From Beta vulgaris subsp. vulgaris (Eukaryota; Streptophyta; Magnoliopsida; Caryophyllales; Amaranthaceae): 64,000 bases of DNA. The translations under genes were made by a program, and so were the position numbers. The stretch is taken from contig NC_079207.1 in the NCBI RefSeq assembly GCF_026745355.1, positions 35,124,502-35,188,501 of the forward strand. The letters are read 5' to 3'. The notes beneath the pieces are model-generated. The model was not told the DNA's origin, made no database searches, and saw nothing but the letters and a program-made list of their open reading frames with translations. Below, piece after piece: positions 13,601 to 24,657 of this stretch (positions are counted from its first letter, which is position 1; the number at the start of each line of letters is the position of its first letter).

Positions 13601-14134
13601 TGTAACGCTTCTATTTCACATATCTTATAGTAACATTCTTTCATTTATCGGCATATATACAATGATAATAATAGTAAAACTTATAAACGTAATAATAGAA
13701 GAGGAAATAAAATGATATTATTGATGTAAATGAGTAGAAATACTCAACGACCATTGCAAAAAATGAGCCAAAGAGTATACTCAATCGAAAACATACTATT
13801 GCATCCAATATATAAATAGTTAATCATAAAATCATAATATATATATCTCTCCTTAAATAAACCTAAATCAATCTTAAGGTCATTCTTTCATTATTCTTCA
13901 ATTCCATTATCCATGTAGGCATGCTTCTCGATGTATCATGTATGTTTGCTACTCTAATCCGCCATTATTTCCATCATCCTGCAGTAAGGAAAAAAAAACA
14001 CTTCAAAGTCTTATATGACAACAAATCTAGTGTGTAAAAAAAAAATTAGAACTAGTGATATACTTGGTAATATGGTAAAAGCAAACTTGATAATATGGTA
14101 AAAGATAGGTTCTTATAGTTTGAAAAAAAAAAAT

Positions 14135-14518
14135 TCAAGAACCAAGAGCACCAAACCAAAGTAGTAATTGCTGGAGAAAATTACGTAGCAATGTTTTTTC
14201 GGGTCGGGTTATAGGGTACCCAGAAGCAGATGACAAAACATTTTCTGCAACAGATCCACTATTCTCTTTACTATTATCTTCCAATGCAGTAGTTGACTTT
14301 GTTACTTCTGCAGTTGAATGTAATTCTGCTTCCAGCAAAGCAACTGCAGAGGAGCTTACTTGTGAGGCTGAACTGCCAAATCGCTGTGCAAAAGCTTTTG
14401 TGTCTTCTAGGTTCTGATCCTTGCAGCTTCTGTCAGGATCTACATCAGCACAACTTACTACATGTTGACCTTGTTTCTCAGGTACGGAAGAAGTAGCATA
14501 CTCTTCCTTTGATATCAT
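14135..14518 (-). pseudogene. Unidentified 127-codon open frame inside the CACTA element
   Basis: The frame starts ATGATATCAAAGGAAGAG on the minus strand and stays open for 127 codons, mostly Ser/Ala/Glu/Thr-rich (GSSASQVSSSAVALLEAE), with no motif I recognise. It is hydrophilic with no membrane segment until a short LLLWFGALGS end, which probably reads past an exon boundary. It lies about 300 bp downstream of the thioesterase-like exon on the same strand, separated by AT-rich intron-like DNA. It could be another captured exon or part of a decayed CACTA gene. Confidence 0.35.
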
Positions 14519-14821
14519 ATTGCCCCCCAGATAAAAAAAAAATGATCAAAATTCTTCATCATTACTTCCTTTAATTATCTAACAGATCTCCACACACATT
14601 AGGAGGTCAACAAATCGACTCCGAATTCAACCTACAATTCACTACTTTTCAATAGTTTGAGCACGACCAATCATCAATGAATTCAGACTTCACATAATCC
14701 ATAAAAACCCTTCAAATAAAAGCAATTCCCAAGAAACAAAATTTACAAGAATAGAAAATACCCAGTTCACAAAATGCATCAAACATTCAAAATCAACAAA
14801 AGGAAAATCTAAAAAATACCA

Positions 14822-15055
14822 CCTTATAAGAAATAGTACCAGCAAGAGCATCAAGATCCTCAACCAATTTTCCCATCCTAATCCTATTCCAAGGATTCCT
14901 ATACTGCTCCCTCAACACATAATCTGATGAAAACTTATACTCAACACTAGTTCTACTCTAAGATGGGGTTTTTGACACTCCAGGAAACAAACTCACAGGT
15001 TGGCGAAAGGAGGAGCCGGCATCAATTGGTTCAGACGCATCCCTGAAAGGTTTTT
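14822..15055 (-). pseudogene. Captured acyl-CoA thioesterase-like exon
   Basis: The minus-strand frame contains SSFRQPVSLFPG, then after an in-frame TAG it reads SRTSVEYKFSSDYVLREQYR followed by NPWNRIRMGKLVEDLDALAG, and ends TISYK before a GT donor (AAG|GTGGTA). This matches, from memory, the N-terminal region of plant hot-dog-fold acyl-CoA thioesterases of the ACOT9 type (REQYRNPWNxIRxGKLxEDLDALAGTI). Such enzymes hydrolyse acyl-CoA to free acid and CoA. Only one exon is present and it has a stop, so it cannot work. Ending at a proper splice donor indicates genomic capture rather than a retrocopy. Confidence 0.6.
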
Positions 15056-15081
15056 TGTTAATTGGGTCAGATTTTGTTGTT

Positions 15082-15264
15082 GAAAAGCTGGAATAGAAAC
15101 ACTACGCTTACATAAGACCGATAATGGAGATGACCTACGGCAAGGATTCAGCTGTAAAGTGCATAGTATATTGGAGAACCTTCTTTATAGCAGTGGCTGA
15201 GTTATTTGGGTATAACAATGGGGAAGAATGGATGGTTGCTCATTTCCTATTTAAGAAGAAATGA
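15082..15264 (+). pseudogene. Captured C-terminal exon of a coclaurine N-methyltransferase / cyclopropane-synthase-like enzyme
   Basis: The plus-strand frame from an ATG at 15124 to TGA at 15264 includes TYGKDSAVKCIVYWRTFFIA and AELFGYNNGEEWMVAHFLF, then ends KKK. Upstream, KHYAYIRPI fits the same frame after a TAG. This C-terminus is typical of plant proteins of the mycolic-acid cyclopropane synthase family (SAM-dependent methyltransferases, which include coclaurine N-methyltransferase-like proteins), recognised from memory. The SAM-binding domain is absent, so it is inactive. It lies back to back with the thioesterase-like exon on the opposite strand, so the two fragments come from different source genes. 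Confidence 0.6.
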
Positions 15265-16539
15265 GATGCTTATGCTGCTGACTTTTTCCCTTGCCCAACC
15301 AGAATCTATGAACTATGATCAACCATCAGATATGGCAGATAAAGCTGATATTCATCCTCTGATCTTTACATAAAAGTATAGATCCAACCAGTTTTGCTAA
15401 GTATACGAATGCAACGTGTTCGTGCTGCACTGCTGCTTCTTTTTGTCAACATTTATCCTCTTGATTAAAGATGATTTCATATCATGATTTTCTAGAGATA
15501 TTTCTTGATTAAAGATTTTTATATCGTCTATTTTCTTGATCAAATTTTTTAGATTAGAAATGTTTTCATCAGCTGCTTAATTCAATTTCGGAAAAAAGTT
15601 GTTGCAGAGGATGTGCAGATCTTCTTTAAAGTCTAAGACTAGCTCAATATCAATTGAATTGTACTGCGAGATTTCTGCTACAGATCTGAACTGTGCAGAC
15701 TCGTGTCTTACTTTAGGTCTCTATGATTTGGGTTCTTTGATTAGTGAATGATTAACAACTCATAGTTAGAATTACTCCATTCCAGATATTTAGATTACTT
15801 TCAAACACCAACACAAAGTACTTAAATCATAAATCAATAACATTTCAACTCAGAGTTTCACTTACAAAATTATGCACCACTACCTTCACGCAATTAAATC
15901 ATTATTACCTCGTCAATTAGTATTTACTCTTATAGACAAGAAACATAACCATGATTAGTACTAACTTTTATACTAATACATTCTTTTTCCATTATAAACT
16001 ATTTATTTTGAATCTTACAAGCTAACTTTAATTAACTCAAGTGCTATTTACACAATACAGTCTAATAACTTAGACAAAGAAGTAAATTACATTTTACTTC
16101 CAACATCTAACTATCATGAAAGTAGTTCCTTAAACTACAAGTTTCATTTATTATATACTGCTAAAAGAGTGGTATTATATTCTAATTATGTGTAAATATA
16201 TAGTACTCACTAATTCCATAAAAAGGAGATAATAACCTAACTCCATTAATTATTCTAATCAAAATTCTTTCACGAGTCCAACCAAGTCATATAATCAAAC
16301 TTGTTAAACCAAATCATCTTGATTCCTCTACCAGCATCATTCTTTACTCAACAATTGACATTCAAAATGTCTCAACAACAGCAATTATAATACCAATTAG
16401 ATACTAAATCATAAACTGATTCTTTGCAAATAATGCACAATTAATTCAATCAACAACATAATTTCATAAATAGAACTTTCAGTTCAAGAGTAATCAATTT
16501 GAATAATATAGAAAAGAGCAAGGGAAGCTTGGGTTAGTA
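15265..16539. other. AT-rich interior of the CACTA element, no coding recognised
   Basis: The first 150 bp could be the 3-prime UTR of the captured methyltransferase fragment. The rest is AT-rich sequence with no open frame of note and no subterminal repeats. Confidence 0.5.
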
Positions 16540-16970
16540 CCTCTGCTCACAAGAGGAGCGAAGAACAGAGGGCAGAGGGGTATTCAAAGCTTCGGTGAGG
16601 CGACTGAGCACCGGGGAACGACTAAGCATCGACATGGAGTCAGAGGTGAGCTACGACGAGGCTTCGAGGCATCGGCGAGGGTGCAGGTGGCGCGGGCAGG
16701 CGACGCGAGAGCACAGCAGGGGAGCGGGGACGACAACAGCATTGCGGTGGCTCGCGAGCAGCACCGCGCGCATAGCAACGAAGAGGAAAGGAAAGGAATG
16801 GGAAATCGCCGGCATCAAGAGAAACTCCGGCGAGGGGTCTGATGTTTGGAGGATGGGATGCGCGAAGAGAGAGAAATGCAGAGGAATGGAGTTTCACGGG
16901 CAAGGGTTTGGGGTTTTGGGGTTTGGAAGATCTGAGAATGAGGGAGAAGGTATTGGTTTTTATTTTTATT
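16540..16970 (-). other. GC-rich island in the CACTA element, possible captured 5-prime exon
   Basis: A sharp GC-rich block sits in AT-rich DNA. On the minus strand it looks like a C/T-rich leader followed by open frames rich in Ala, Cys, Arg, Pro and Ser (up to about 87 codons). Plant first exons and 5-prime UTRs often look like this, and gene-capturing CACTA elements often keep them. I recognise no family. Confidence 0.3.
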
Positions 16971-17354
16971 TTAAAACCGACATAAAGGAAATTATAAGGG
17001 TAGACATATATCCTAGTTTCTTATTTGGCCAAATATGCTCAACCTATTTTAAATATCTAAAAATCCAAAATATATAATATAAATAACTTCATAAAATTAA
17101 ACAAATAAATATATTACAAATACGACAAAAATAACTATCCGTACTCCAACTCAAATAAAATAAGAATACTCGAAACGTAATTAACTTAATAGTTACAATT
17201 AGCCTTTAGATAAACACTCTTACGAAAATAGAGCTATTACAGAAGATTAGTTTAATTTGTTGAAAATATTGCTTCTATAAGAAATAATACAAAGTATATA
17301 AGAAATCATAATATTATATTAAAAATTACACTTAAATTATACTCTAAAAAATTA

Positions 17355-17610
17355 CTTATCTTAAAGTGTTACTTATAGAAAAAAAGTGTTACTGTTAAAT
17401 GTTACCAATATGTATGTGTTACCTAAAGGTGTTACCTATTTAAAAGTGTTACATCAAAATGTTACTCAATTAAAAAAGTGTTACTTCAAAATGTTACTCA
17501 TTGAAAATGTGTTACATTAAGTGTTACGAATTGATTAAGTGTTACCAAGGTGTTACATATATATTCGACAAACTTAAATTTTGAAAAGTGTTACCTCATA
17601 CATGTTACCT
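17355..17610 (+). repeat. Right subterminal GTGTTAC repeats of the CACTA element
   Basis: At least fourteen copies of (A)AGTGTTAC or TGTTACC occur in about 250 bp, spaced 12-25 bp apart. They are the likely binding array for a TnpA-type protein (family knowledge). Confidence 0.8.
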
Positions 17611-17631
17611 TAGGCTAACTTTGTACTAGTG

Positions 17632-17740
17632 TATATACATATGTATATATGTGTGTGTATATATGTGTGTGCTTGTGTGTGCGCGCGTATGCGTCTGTGT
17701 ATGTGCGCGCACGCGTGTAGATATGTGTGTATCTATATAT
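17632..17740. repeat. (TA)n/(TG)n microsatellite, far-right block
   Basis: TATATACATATG, TATATGTGTGTG and GCGCGC-type dinucleotide repeats start directly at the CACTA TSD. This is the distal end of the repeat locus that begins at 5486. Confidence 0.9.
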
Positions 17741-17766
17741 AGGTATAGGAGCACGTCAAAATCATC

Positions 17767-18690
17767 CACTAGTAGAATAATTGCTTATTGATGCGGTCAT
17801 TAAATGGCCTATTGCGGCGGTTTTGGCTGCGCAACAATTAAGGGGGCAGCAATAGGTAAATATTATAGTGCTGCGGTTAAATATTTCAACATATTGGTAC
17901 GGTTCCTACGGTTCCAAGCCAAAACCGCGGCAATAGGTAGTAGTACAGGTTTTTTTTTTCTGCATTTTACCATCAAATTTGAAAAATTAAAATACTGAAA
18001 ACAATAAAACACTAACAAACTCAGATTCTAGCACTTTGTTAATGATAGAATCAAGTTGAATTGTTTTCCTTGCCTTTCTTATTCATCTCAAAGGTAAATA
18101 TATATACAGTGTAGTGTAGTTTGTATCCCAACAGAATATGAAACTAACTTTACAGAATATATATTAAAAAAAGAAATACAAGAAAAATACATAAAAAACC
18201 AAAAATAAAAAAAAACCTAATCATATTCATTCTAAAAAATAAACAATATCAATAAAAATAAAACATCAGATCTGAACAATAATAAAAAAAATCCTAAAAC
18301 CGCCGTGACAGTCGTGACAGCCACGAGCCACTAGCGACTAGCGAACGTCGTCGAACGAACCGATCAGGCGAGCAACGAAGAACGGCCGATCTGGCGAGAA
18401 AAGGGATTGTTGAAACTCTGGCGAGCAACGAACATGGCGAGCGACGAACGAACCGAAACGAACGTTGAAACTCTGGCGAGCGACGAACGAATCGAAGAGA
18501 AACTTTGGCAAGCGACAAACGAATCGCAGAGGTGTGCATGGAAGAGAGGAGGGCGTGGAGTCTAGAGAGGAAGAGAGGAGGAGAGAGAGGGAGGGGAAGA
18601 GAGAAGGGCGTGAAGTCTAGAGAGGAAGAACAGAGGAGAGGGAGGGGGGGGGGGAAGAGGAGGGGGCGTGATTGGCAATCACCCACTCTT
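17767..18690. mobile_element. Left part of a second CACTA element, right end missing
   Basis: CACTAGTAGAATAATTGC at 17767 is a CACTA terminus. The subterminal part has GC-rich words in inverted pairs: CCTATTGCGGCGGTTTTGGC near 17808 and GCCAAAACCGCGGCAATAGG near 17918, which could form a stem of about 19 bp. At 18294-18690 comes a GC-rich block with loose tandem units of about 12-20 bp (GGCGAGCGACGAACGAA and variants), then a purine run. No closing CTAGTG end is found before Ty3 gag sequence begins at about 18700, so the element was truncated or replaced there. Confidence 0.65.
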
Positions 18691-18699
18691 GATCGTATT

Positions 18700-19790
18700 T
18701 AGAAATTCAGTAGAATATATCTCATCAACTCGATCTTACTGCTCGCCTTGCGCAACTCGAAACTGACCTTAGCGAGGAAAAGAGAAAAAATGTTGCAAAT
18801 AATCCTGATAGGATTAAACAGCTAGAAAACTAGTCACAAGGATTACCCAACCCTGAAAGGTACTTCAAATATGACTATGCTCAACCTTTGGGAGCAACTC
18901 TCCCTGACAAATTTGTCACTGCGGACATTCCGAAGTTCAAAGCGACAGATAATCCTGTGCATAAGTTGAGAAGCTTCCAAGGATGCATGACATTGAAGGG
19001 AGTCGGTCCAAATCTCTATGTGTCTGTCTTCCCCATGTCATTAGAATCGATTCCACTGAATTGGTTCTACTCACTTGATCCCAAAGGAATCTCAACTTGG
19101 GATGATGTGACCAAAGCCTTCTTATCTCAACATTCCTGCAATACAGACTTTCAAGTCACTCTTCGTGAATTGGAAGTACTGAAACAAAAGGAAAATAAAG
19201 GCTTTTATATTTTTACTCAAGATGGTGCGAAAAGGCCGCTAACTTCGTGAATTCCAACGTCCTTCTGACTCTGAGCTTGTGCAAAAGTTTGTCGATAATC
19301 TTACTAATTGTACAAACAACACTTGCGGTATCTTGGTCTTGACTCCTTTAAAAGAGTCTATGATGTGGGCATAAAAATAGAAGATGACTTGCTTAAGGCC
19401 AAACAATGAAGACCTCAAAACACTGCTAGTAAAGGGCCTCCAAATAGAAAAGTCGAGTCCTCTAGCACAAAACCCAACGGGGTTCATGCAGTAGGACAAC
19501 CTTCCAGGAACATATAGCAACGTGGCAGAACTTTTACTTCCCTCGGCAAGACTTATGCTCAAGCACTGGAGCGACTTCAAGCTCAGAAGCGCCTATCTCA
19601 TGTAGGGCCTACTCCCGATCCACCAGAAGATAAGAAGAGTGCGCGATTTAATTCATGCCTATTGCAAGTACCATAGAGGAAATGGCCACGACACTGAACA
19701 ATGCTGGCTTCTTAAGCACGTCATCCAAGATATGATCGAAGATGGGAGCTTGCCAGTCCCTCCATAAGCGCTTAAGCCTAACAACAACTC
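18700..19790 (+). pseudogene. gag of a Tat-type Ty3 retrotransposon, frameshifted
   Basis: The first open stretch (18888-19250) has LPDKFVTADIPKFKATDNPV, PMSLESIPLNWFYSLDPKGI and STWDDVTKAFLSQHSCNTDF, then VTLRELEVLKQKENKGF. This is the retrotransposon gag domain as found in Tat-lineage elements (PKFxGTxDPxxHLRxF; FxxSLEGxAxxWFYSLxP). The frame then shifts several times. A later piece (about 19655-19740) has CKYHRGNGHDTEQCWLLKH, a zinc-knuckle-like CxxHxxxGHxTxxC. No LTR or primer site is found on the left: the element starts abruptly where the second CACTA stops. It is the shell protein of the particle, inactive here. Confidence 0.8.
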
Positions 19791-19797
19791 CAATCCT

Positions 19798-21294
19798 TTG
19801 GGAATACATGCTATATCCCTTAAGGAAGAAGGAAAGTTTGATCCAACTAAGTACATTACCAATGTTGGCATTCCATACATAACTGTCCATCTCCCATCAA
19901 ATCTAGTTTGTGGAATATGGGATGATGATGAGGAGGATGTTTACATTAACAATGCTAATGCAACCATACCTCCACCACTTCATCTAAGTGGTTATTCCAC
20001 CTTTTGGCAAAGCAAAGAAGCGAAAGAATTAGAGGTCGTACAACACCTTACTAGATCGGGCCGTCTTTATCAAAAGGAGGTTCAACCTCGAAATGATGCA
20101 CCTACCATCATTTCTGAAGTTGAAGCCACTCAACCAACTCAAGTGGAAACTATGGCTGAAAACCCAATCATTAAACAATTGCAGAAAATGAAAGCTGATG
20201 TTAATATATGGCAGTTGTTAACATCATCAAGGGAGTATCGCGTTGCACTTCTCAATGCTTTAACAAAAATGAATGTTTCAGCAACGACAACTCCCGAACA
20301 AGTAGTCAACCTTTTGATTGCTGAAAGAGGTGACTCCAACATTACCTTCACAAACAAGGACTTACCTCCTGAAGGTATTAATCATAACAAAGCTCTCTAT
20401 CTCAATGTACAATGCCTCGGAAAAATGGTTCCCCTCACTCTAGTGGACAATGTCATGCCACTAAGAACAACACAGAACTTAGGCCTAACTCTTCAAAACT
20501 ATAAGCTCTCTCAACAAAGTATAAGAGCTTATGATAATTCCCGTAGAGAAATCATTGACACTATACCATTACTTTTCAAAACGGGAGAGATTGAAAGAAA
20601 TGCTTTATTCCATGTTATGGACATAAAACCAATTTTCAATCTCCTATTAGGACGCCCTTGGCTTCATGATCTGAATGCGGTCCCTTCATCGCTTCCTCAA
20701 ATGGTACGGCTTTACCATAATGGGTCCTCTGTAACCATCCCAGCTATAACTATCAAACTAGAAACAAATAAAGAAGATGCTTGTTTGGAAGTTACTCGAG
20801 ATCCAAATCCTGAAAATGTGTGGGGTTTCTATATCGAAAATATCTATACTATTGAAACAGAAGACAATGAACCTCTCACACTCGACCCTAGAGCACATAT
20901 AGTAGTAAATACTATAACGCTTCAAAAAGGGTACTTTCCAGGCATACCCGTTGGAAGAAAAGGCAAAGGAATCACTCATCCCTTTGTCCCAAACTTTAAA
21001 AATGATCTTTTTGGGTTGGGCTATAAACCCACTAAAGAAGAACTCAAAAATGCCATCGATATGGCAAAGCAAGCTAGAAAAAGGAACCTTTTCCCCTATC
21101 GATTCACTCTCAATGGACAATTCATAAAGGAAGGAGATGATTACCCTCACTATGGCTTTTCAGAACCATGCTACATGGTTCATTTGGAAAAAACAGTCCC
21201 TGGATTTGAAATTTTCCATGATTATTCTTTCCTAAACGAGGGGGAATTCCTCCCTAATAAGCCCATGTTTCCACCTCTAGAAAGCTTGAGCTAA
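19798..21294 (+). pseudogene. Protease region of the Tat-type Ty3 element (longest open frame in the window, 498 codons)
   Basis: The middle (about residues 195-300) matches the aspartic protease of Tat elements: ALYLNVQCLGKMVPLTLVDN, then VRxYDN-like RAYDNSRREIIDTIPLLF, then FNLLLGRPWLHDLNAVPSSL and a HNGSSVTI strand. The catalytic triplet after LVDN is altered: the family has DNG/S-S and this copy reads DNVMPL, so it would be inactive even though the frame is open. The C-terminal 200 residues (GLGYKPTKEELKNAID) are the linker to reverse transcriptase. An open frame with a lost active site suggests chance preservation rather than selection. Confidence 0.8.
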
Positions 21295-21659
21295 TAGACA
21301 TTACGCCTACTCTTTGGAAAAGAAAGAACACCACCTATGGATCATAGCCACCTTTTGTACCGAATCACTCGGAGCCCAAGATTTGACCCATCTCTGCTTA
21401 TTCAACCATAACCCTCTCACATCGAGCAATGATGGAGGAAGACGCTCAAGCGGATCGACAACAATGTAGAAGCTATGAAGATCACTATAGGCGAAGGCCC
21501 CGTGTTCGAAGAGTCTGAATCTGAAGATGAGTCTGAGTCTATTTTTTAGTCCAAGTCTAGCAACAATGTGCTTAGTTCTAATAAAGATGTAATTAGGATT
21601 GAGTCAGAAATTCCACCACCCATCGAATCTCTTATGATGTATTGCTTTCTGATTTTAAT

Positions 21660-22907
21660 TAAATGACTACTATTTCCGAGTATGTGCATTCTCCATCCAT
21701 AAATTGTTTTGCTGTAAATAATTCAGATCATGAAAACGAATCAAACGAATATACTGAATTGATTAAAGCAATGGAAGAGAATGGAAGTCGAACCCCAATA
21801 ATCGAAGAAACAAAAACAATAAACATCAACACTAACACAGAGTAAGAACCTAAAGAAGTAAAAATTGGACTAACACTATCGCCACAAGAGCGCAACGATT
21901 TAATCGACAGGCTCAAAGAGTATACAGATGTCTTTTCTTGGTCATACAGAGATATGCCAGGTGTAGACCGTGAGAACGCTGAGCACCATATACCTCTCGA
22001 TCCCGCGATAAAACCTGTTAAACAAAAGTTGAGACGTATGAAACCTGACGTTGCTCTTAAAATAAAAGAGCAAGTCAAAAAGCAACTAGATGCAGGTTTC
22101 ATAGAAGTGTCTCACTATCCACATTGGGAAGCAAATGTCATTCCTGTTACAAAAAAGGATGGACGCGTTTGAATGTGCGTAGATTTTAGGGACTTAAATA
22201 AAGCAAGTCCGAAAACGATTTTCCCTTACCACACATTGATTTGTTTGTTGATAACACTACTGAGCATGCTCTTTTGTCCTTCATGGATGGATACACAGGT
22301 CACAATCAAATTCTCATGGCAGAAGAATACAAACAAAAAACAACATTTATAACACCATGGGGAACATATTGTTACCAAGTCATGCCATTTGGTCTCAAAA
22401 ATGCTGGTGTGACCTACCAAAGAACTGCGACCACCCTTTTACATGATGATGATGCATAAAGAGTTGGAGGTCTATGTAGATGATAAGATAATCAAATATA
22501 AAGACCGACCGAGACATTTACTGGCTTTACGTAAGTTCTTCGAAAGGTTACAGAAATATAACATGAGGCTCAATCCACAAAAATGTGCCTTTGGAGTAAT
22601 TTCTAGTAATTTACTTGGATACGTGGTAAGTACTCGAGGCATTGAAATTGATCCCTCAAAAATCAAAGCAATCCTTGAGTTACCTACTCGTAAGAATGAA
22701 AAAGATATACGAGGATTTTTAGGAAGGCTACAATACATAAGTCGATTCATTTCCAAGTTGACTATGACTTGTAAGCCCATATTTCGCAAAATGAAAAAGG
22801 ACACTCCTGCCGAATGGGACGATGAATGCCAAGAGACTTTTGATATAATCAAAGAGTATTTGTCAAACCCTCTTGTATTCGTCCCACCAAGGCCAAAATC
22901 CCTTTAA
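21660..22907 (+). pseudogene. Reverse transcriptase of the Tat-type Ty3 element
   Basis: The pieces in order are: a start like PGVDRENAEHHIPLDPAIKP and VKQKLRRMKPDVALKIKEQV (about 21954-22080), AGFIEVSHYPHWEANVIPVT, KKDGR then a TGA, CVDFRDLNKASPK, a frameshift, the palm MPFGLKNAGVTYQR (about 22383), then after another shift the catalytic EVYVDDKIIK (YVDD at 22473-22484) and LNPQKCAFGV, LLGYVVSTRGIEIDPSKIKA, LGRLQYISRFISKL. These are the standard reverse transcriptase blocks of plant Ty3 elements. At least one stop and two frameshifts disable it. Confidence 0.85.
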
Positions 22908-23537
22908 GATTATACCTCATTGTCATAGAAACCGCTGCTGGTGCAATGTTAGCTCAAGAAATCGATGGAAAAAAACAAGCTATATATTACATTAGTAAGA
23001 AATTCATAGAATATGAATCACGGTGGCCTCATTTAGAAAAGACATGCCTTGCCCTAGTATGGGCATCAAAGAAGTTAAGACATTACATGCTAGCACAAAC
23101 CGTTCACATAATTTCTTAGTTTGATCCATTAAAATACATTTTTGACAAGCTAGCTCTTAATGGGCGCCTATCTAGATGGCTTGTCATGCTGGCCGAATTC
23201 GATCTTAAGTTCATACTTCAAAAATCAAATAAAGGACGATATGTATCAGACTTTTTAGTTGAGTTCCCAACTCAGGACCCTTCTCAAGAAACATATGAAT
23301 TTCCTGACGAAAATTTACTAGTGGTTTGCGATGACACATGGAGATTATACTTTGATGGTGCATCAAATCAAAAAGGATTTGGCGTTGGAGTACTCATCAT
23401 TAGTCCGGAAGGAGCACACATTCCTCTTTCTGTAAAGCTCGATTTTGAAGTTACAAACAATGTTGCCGAATATGAAGCTTGCATAATCTAATTAGAAGTT
23501 GCATCAAGCCTAGGGATCAAGAAACTCAAGGTCTATG
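22905..23537 (+). pseudogene. RNase H of the Tat-type Ty3 element, cut by the Ty1 insertion
   Basis: The connection domain follows reverse transcriptase with frameshifts (22905-23180). The tail LAEFDLKFILQKSNKGRYVS leads into the RNase H fold: WRLYFDGASNQKGFGVGVLI (first catalytic Asp), then TNNVAEYEACII (catalytic Glu). A stop follows, and the frame continues LEVASSLGIKKLKVY, where the Ty1 element interrupts at 23537. After the Ty1 element, the codons at 34404-34424 (YGNSNL) fit the next residues of this domain, and then Tat-type LTR sequence starts. Integrase is missing. Confidence 0.8.
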
Positions 23538-24655
23538 TGTTATGTTTCCTATTTTGAGTTTTGAATGATGACAAACCACATTGAACTACTATATTGCATG
23601 CATGTTTCTGTTTACATGTGTAGGTGCCAAAGTACGAGTTCAATGGATAGAAAGACGAAGCTAGTGAAGCCAAGTCTTGAAGAATTGCATGAAGACCAAG
23701 ATCAAGTTGTAGCTTTTAGGTCTTAGATGCAATGTAAGTGGTATAAAGGTTTTAATGCACTATAAAGGTTTGAAACTAGAGAGATGAGGTAATTATGGAT
23801 GACAAGAAACATCGGATACTTGTCATACACAACTACAAGTAAAACTTGGTTGATTGGAACAATCTGGGAACAGATCTGAACCAGTCCTCTAAGATTTACT
23901 TCATGAATTCGTATTTTAGGAAAGTTTCTTTCCCGAGTAAAATTGATTTTCAAAATATCACGGATGCATGGTTTGTATGTGAGCAAGATTTCTTAATATG
24001 GTAAGTGTGTTATATGATATTATACTGAGTATATTTTCCTTGGAATATTTTCATACTTCCGAGGAAAGTATACTCACATAATATCATGTAATATTTACTT
24101 ACCAAAGGCTTATTTAAGGTGTTCGCTAACATACAAACATAGCTTTTGCACGATATTTTGGTATTCTCTCAGCAAAAGTATTCTCTCCAAGTATTCAAAC
24201 CTAGCATAAACCCTAATACCACATAGATCTTAAACTACTCTCATTCTAAGCATTTAAGGCTGTTTGTCGTGAGAGAAAAACTTGTTGTATTTGAGCATCT
24301 GTGAGTTCAGTTGCTGGGGAAGTTGATCAGGGATCAATTTCATTTAAACCATCATAGTTGGTGGTTGAGTCGAACTTTCATAGGTGGAAGTTGGGGAATC
24401 ATCTTGTGCATAGGTGCATAAGTGATTGAGTGTAATTCTTTTGTTATTCTGAGTTGATTAATAAAAGAGTGAGTGAGTGGAGGACATAGACTTATTTGAA
24501 GTCGAACCTCGTTAAATCCTTGTGTTGTTTATTCATTGCTTTTATTTCCGCTGCTAGAGAACTGTTTTTTACTGTTCTTTATAATAACGAAAAAGTTGCA
24601 ACATTCGGACAAACACTCAATTCACCCCCCCTCTTGAGTGTCTCTTGCACTTACA
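23538..24655 (+). repeat. 5-prime LTR of the Sirevirus-like element
   Basis: 1118 bp. It contains 260 bp (23646-23905) that the 3-prime LTR lacks, a 104-bp inverted repeat (24000-24103), and a TATA-like TTATTTAAGG just after it (about 24110). The end CTCTTGCACTTACA is shared with the other LTR. Confidence 0.92.
24000..24103. promoter_or_regulatory. Long imperfect inverted repeat beside the LTR TATA box
   Basis: Arms of about 48 bp: GGTAAGTGTGTTATATGATA...GAGTATATTTTCCTTGGAA pairs with TTCCGAGGAAAGTATACTC...ATATCATG...TTTACTTACC, leaving a loop of a few bases. The inner 17 bp pair with only two mismatches. It ends 5-8 bp before the TATA-like TTATTTAAGG. The other LTR has the same structure at 33732-33837. 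Confidence 0.75.
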
Positions 24656-24657
24656 AT

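Larger units (their letters stand above)
13214..17631. mobile_element. CACTA (En/Spm) DNA transposon carrying host gene fragments, TSD TAT
   Basis: The left end is CACTAGTGCATAATTGGCC; the right end, reverse-complemented, is CACTAGTACAAAGTTAGCC. The 3-bp duplication TAT lies at 13211-13213 and 17632-17634. Both subterminal regions (about 13240-13600 and 17355-17610) are packed with the word GTGTTAC and its complement, with more than 20 copies, as expected for the transposase-binding repeats of this superfamily. The 4.4-kb interior has no transposase. It carries fragments resembling at least two plant genes, so it fits a Pack-CACTA type element mobilised by another copy. Confidence 0.9.

Noticed and set aside
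16584..17077. 160-codon plus-strand ORF
   Set aside because: Its C-terminal third runs into AT-rich intergenic sequence, and the GC-rich part is open in several frames on both strands.
18294..18702. 130-codon minus-strand ORF rich in Arg, Ser, Leu and Pro as a gene
   Set aside because: It overlaps tandem GCGACGAACGAA-type units and a purine run in the second CACTA element; no domain is visible.
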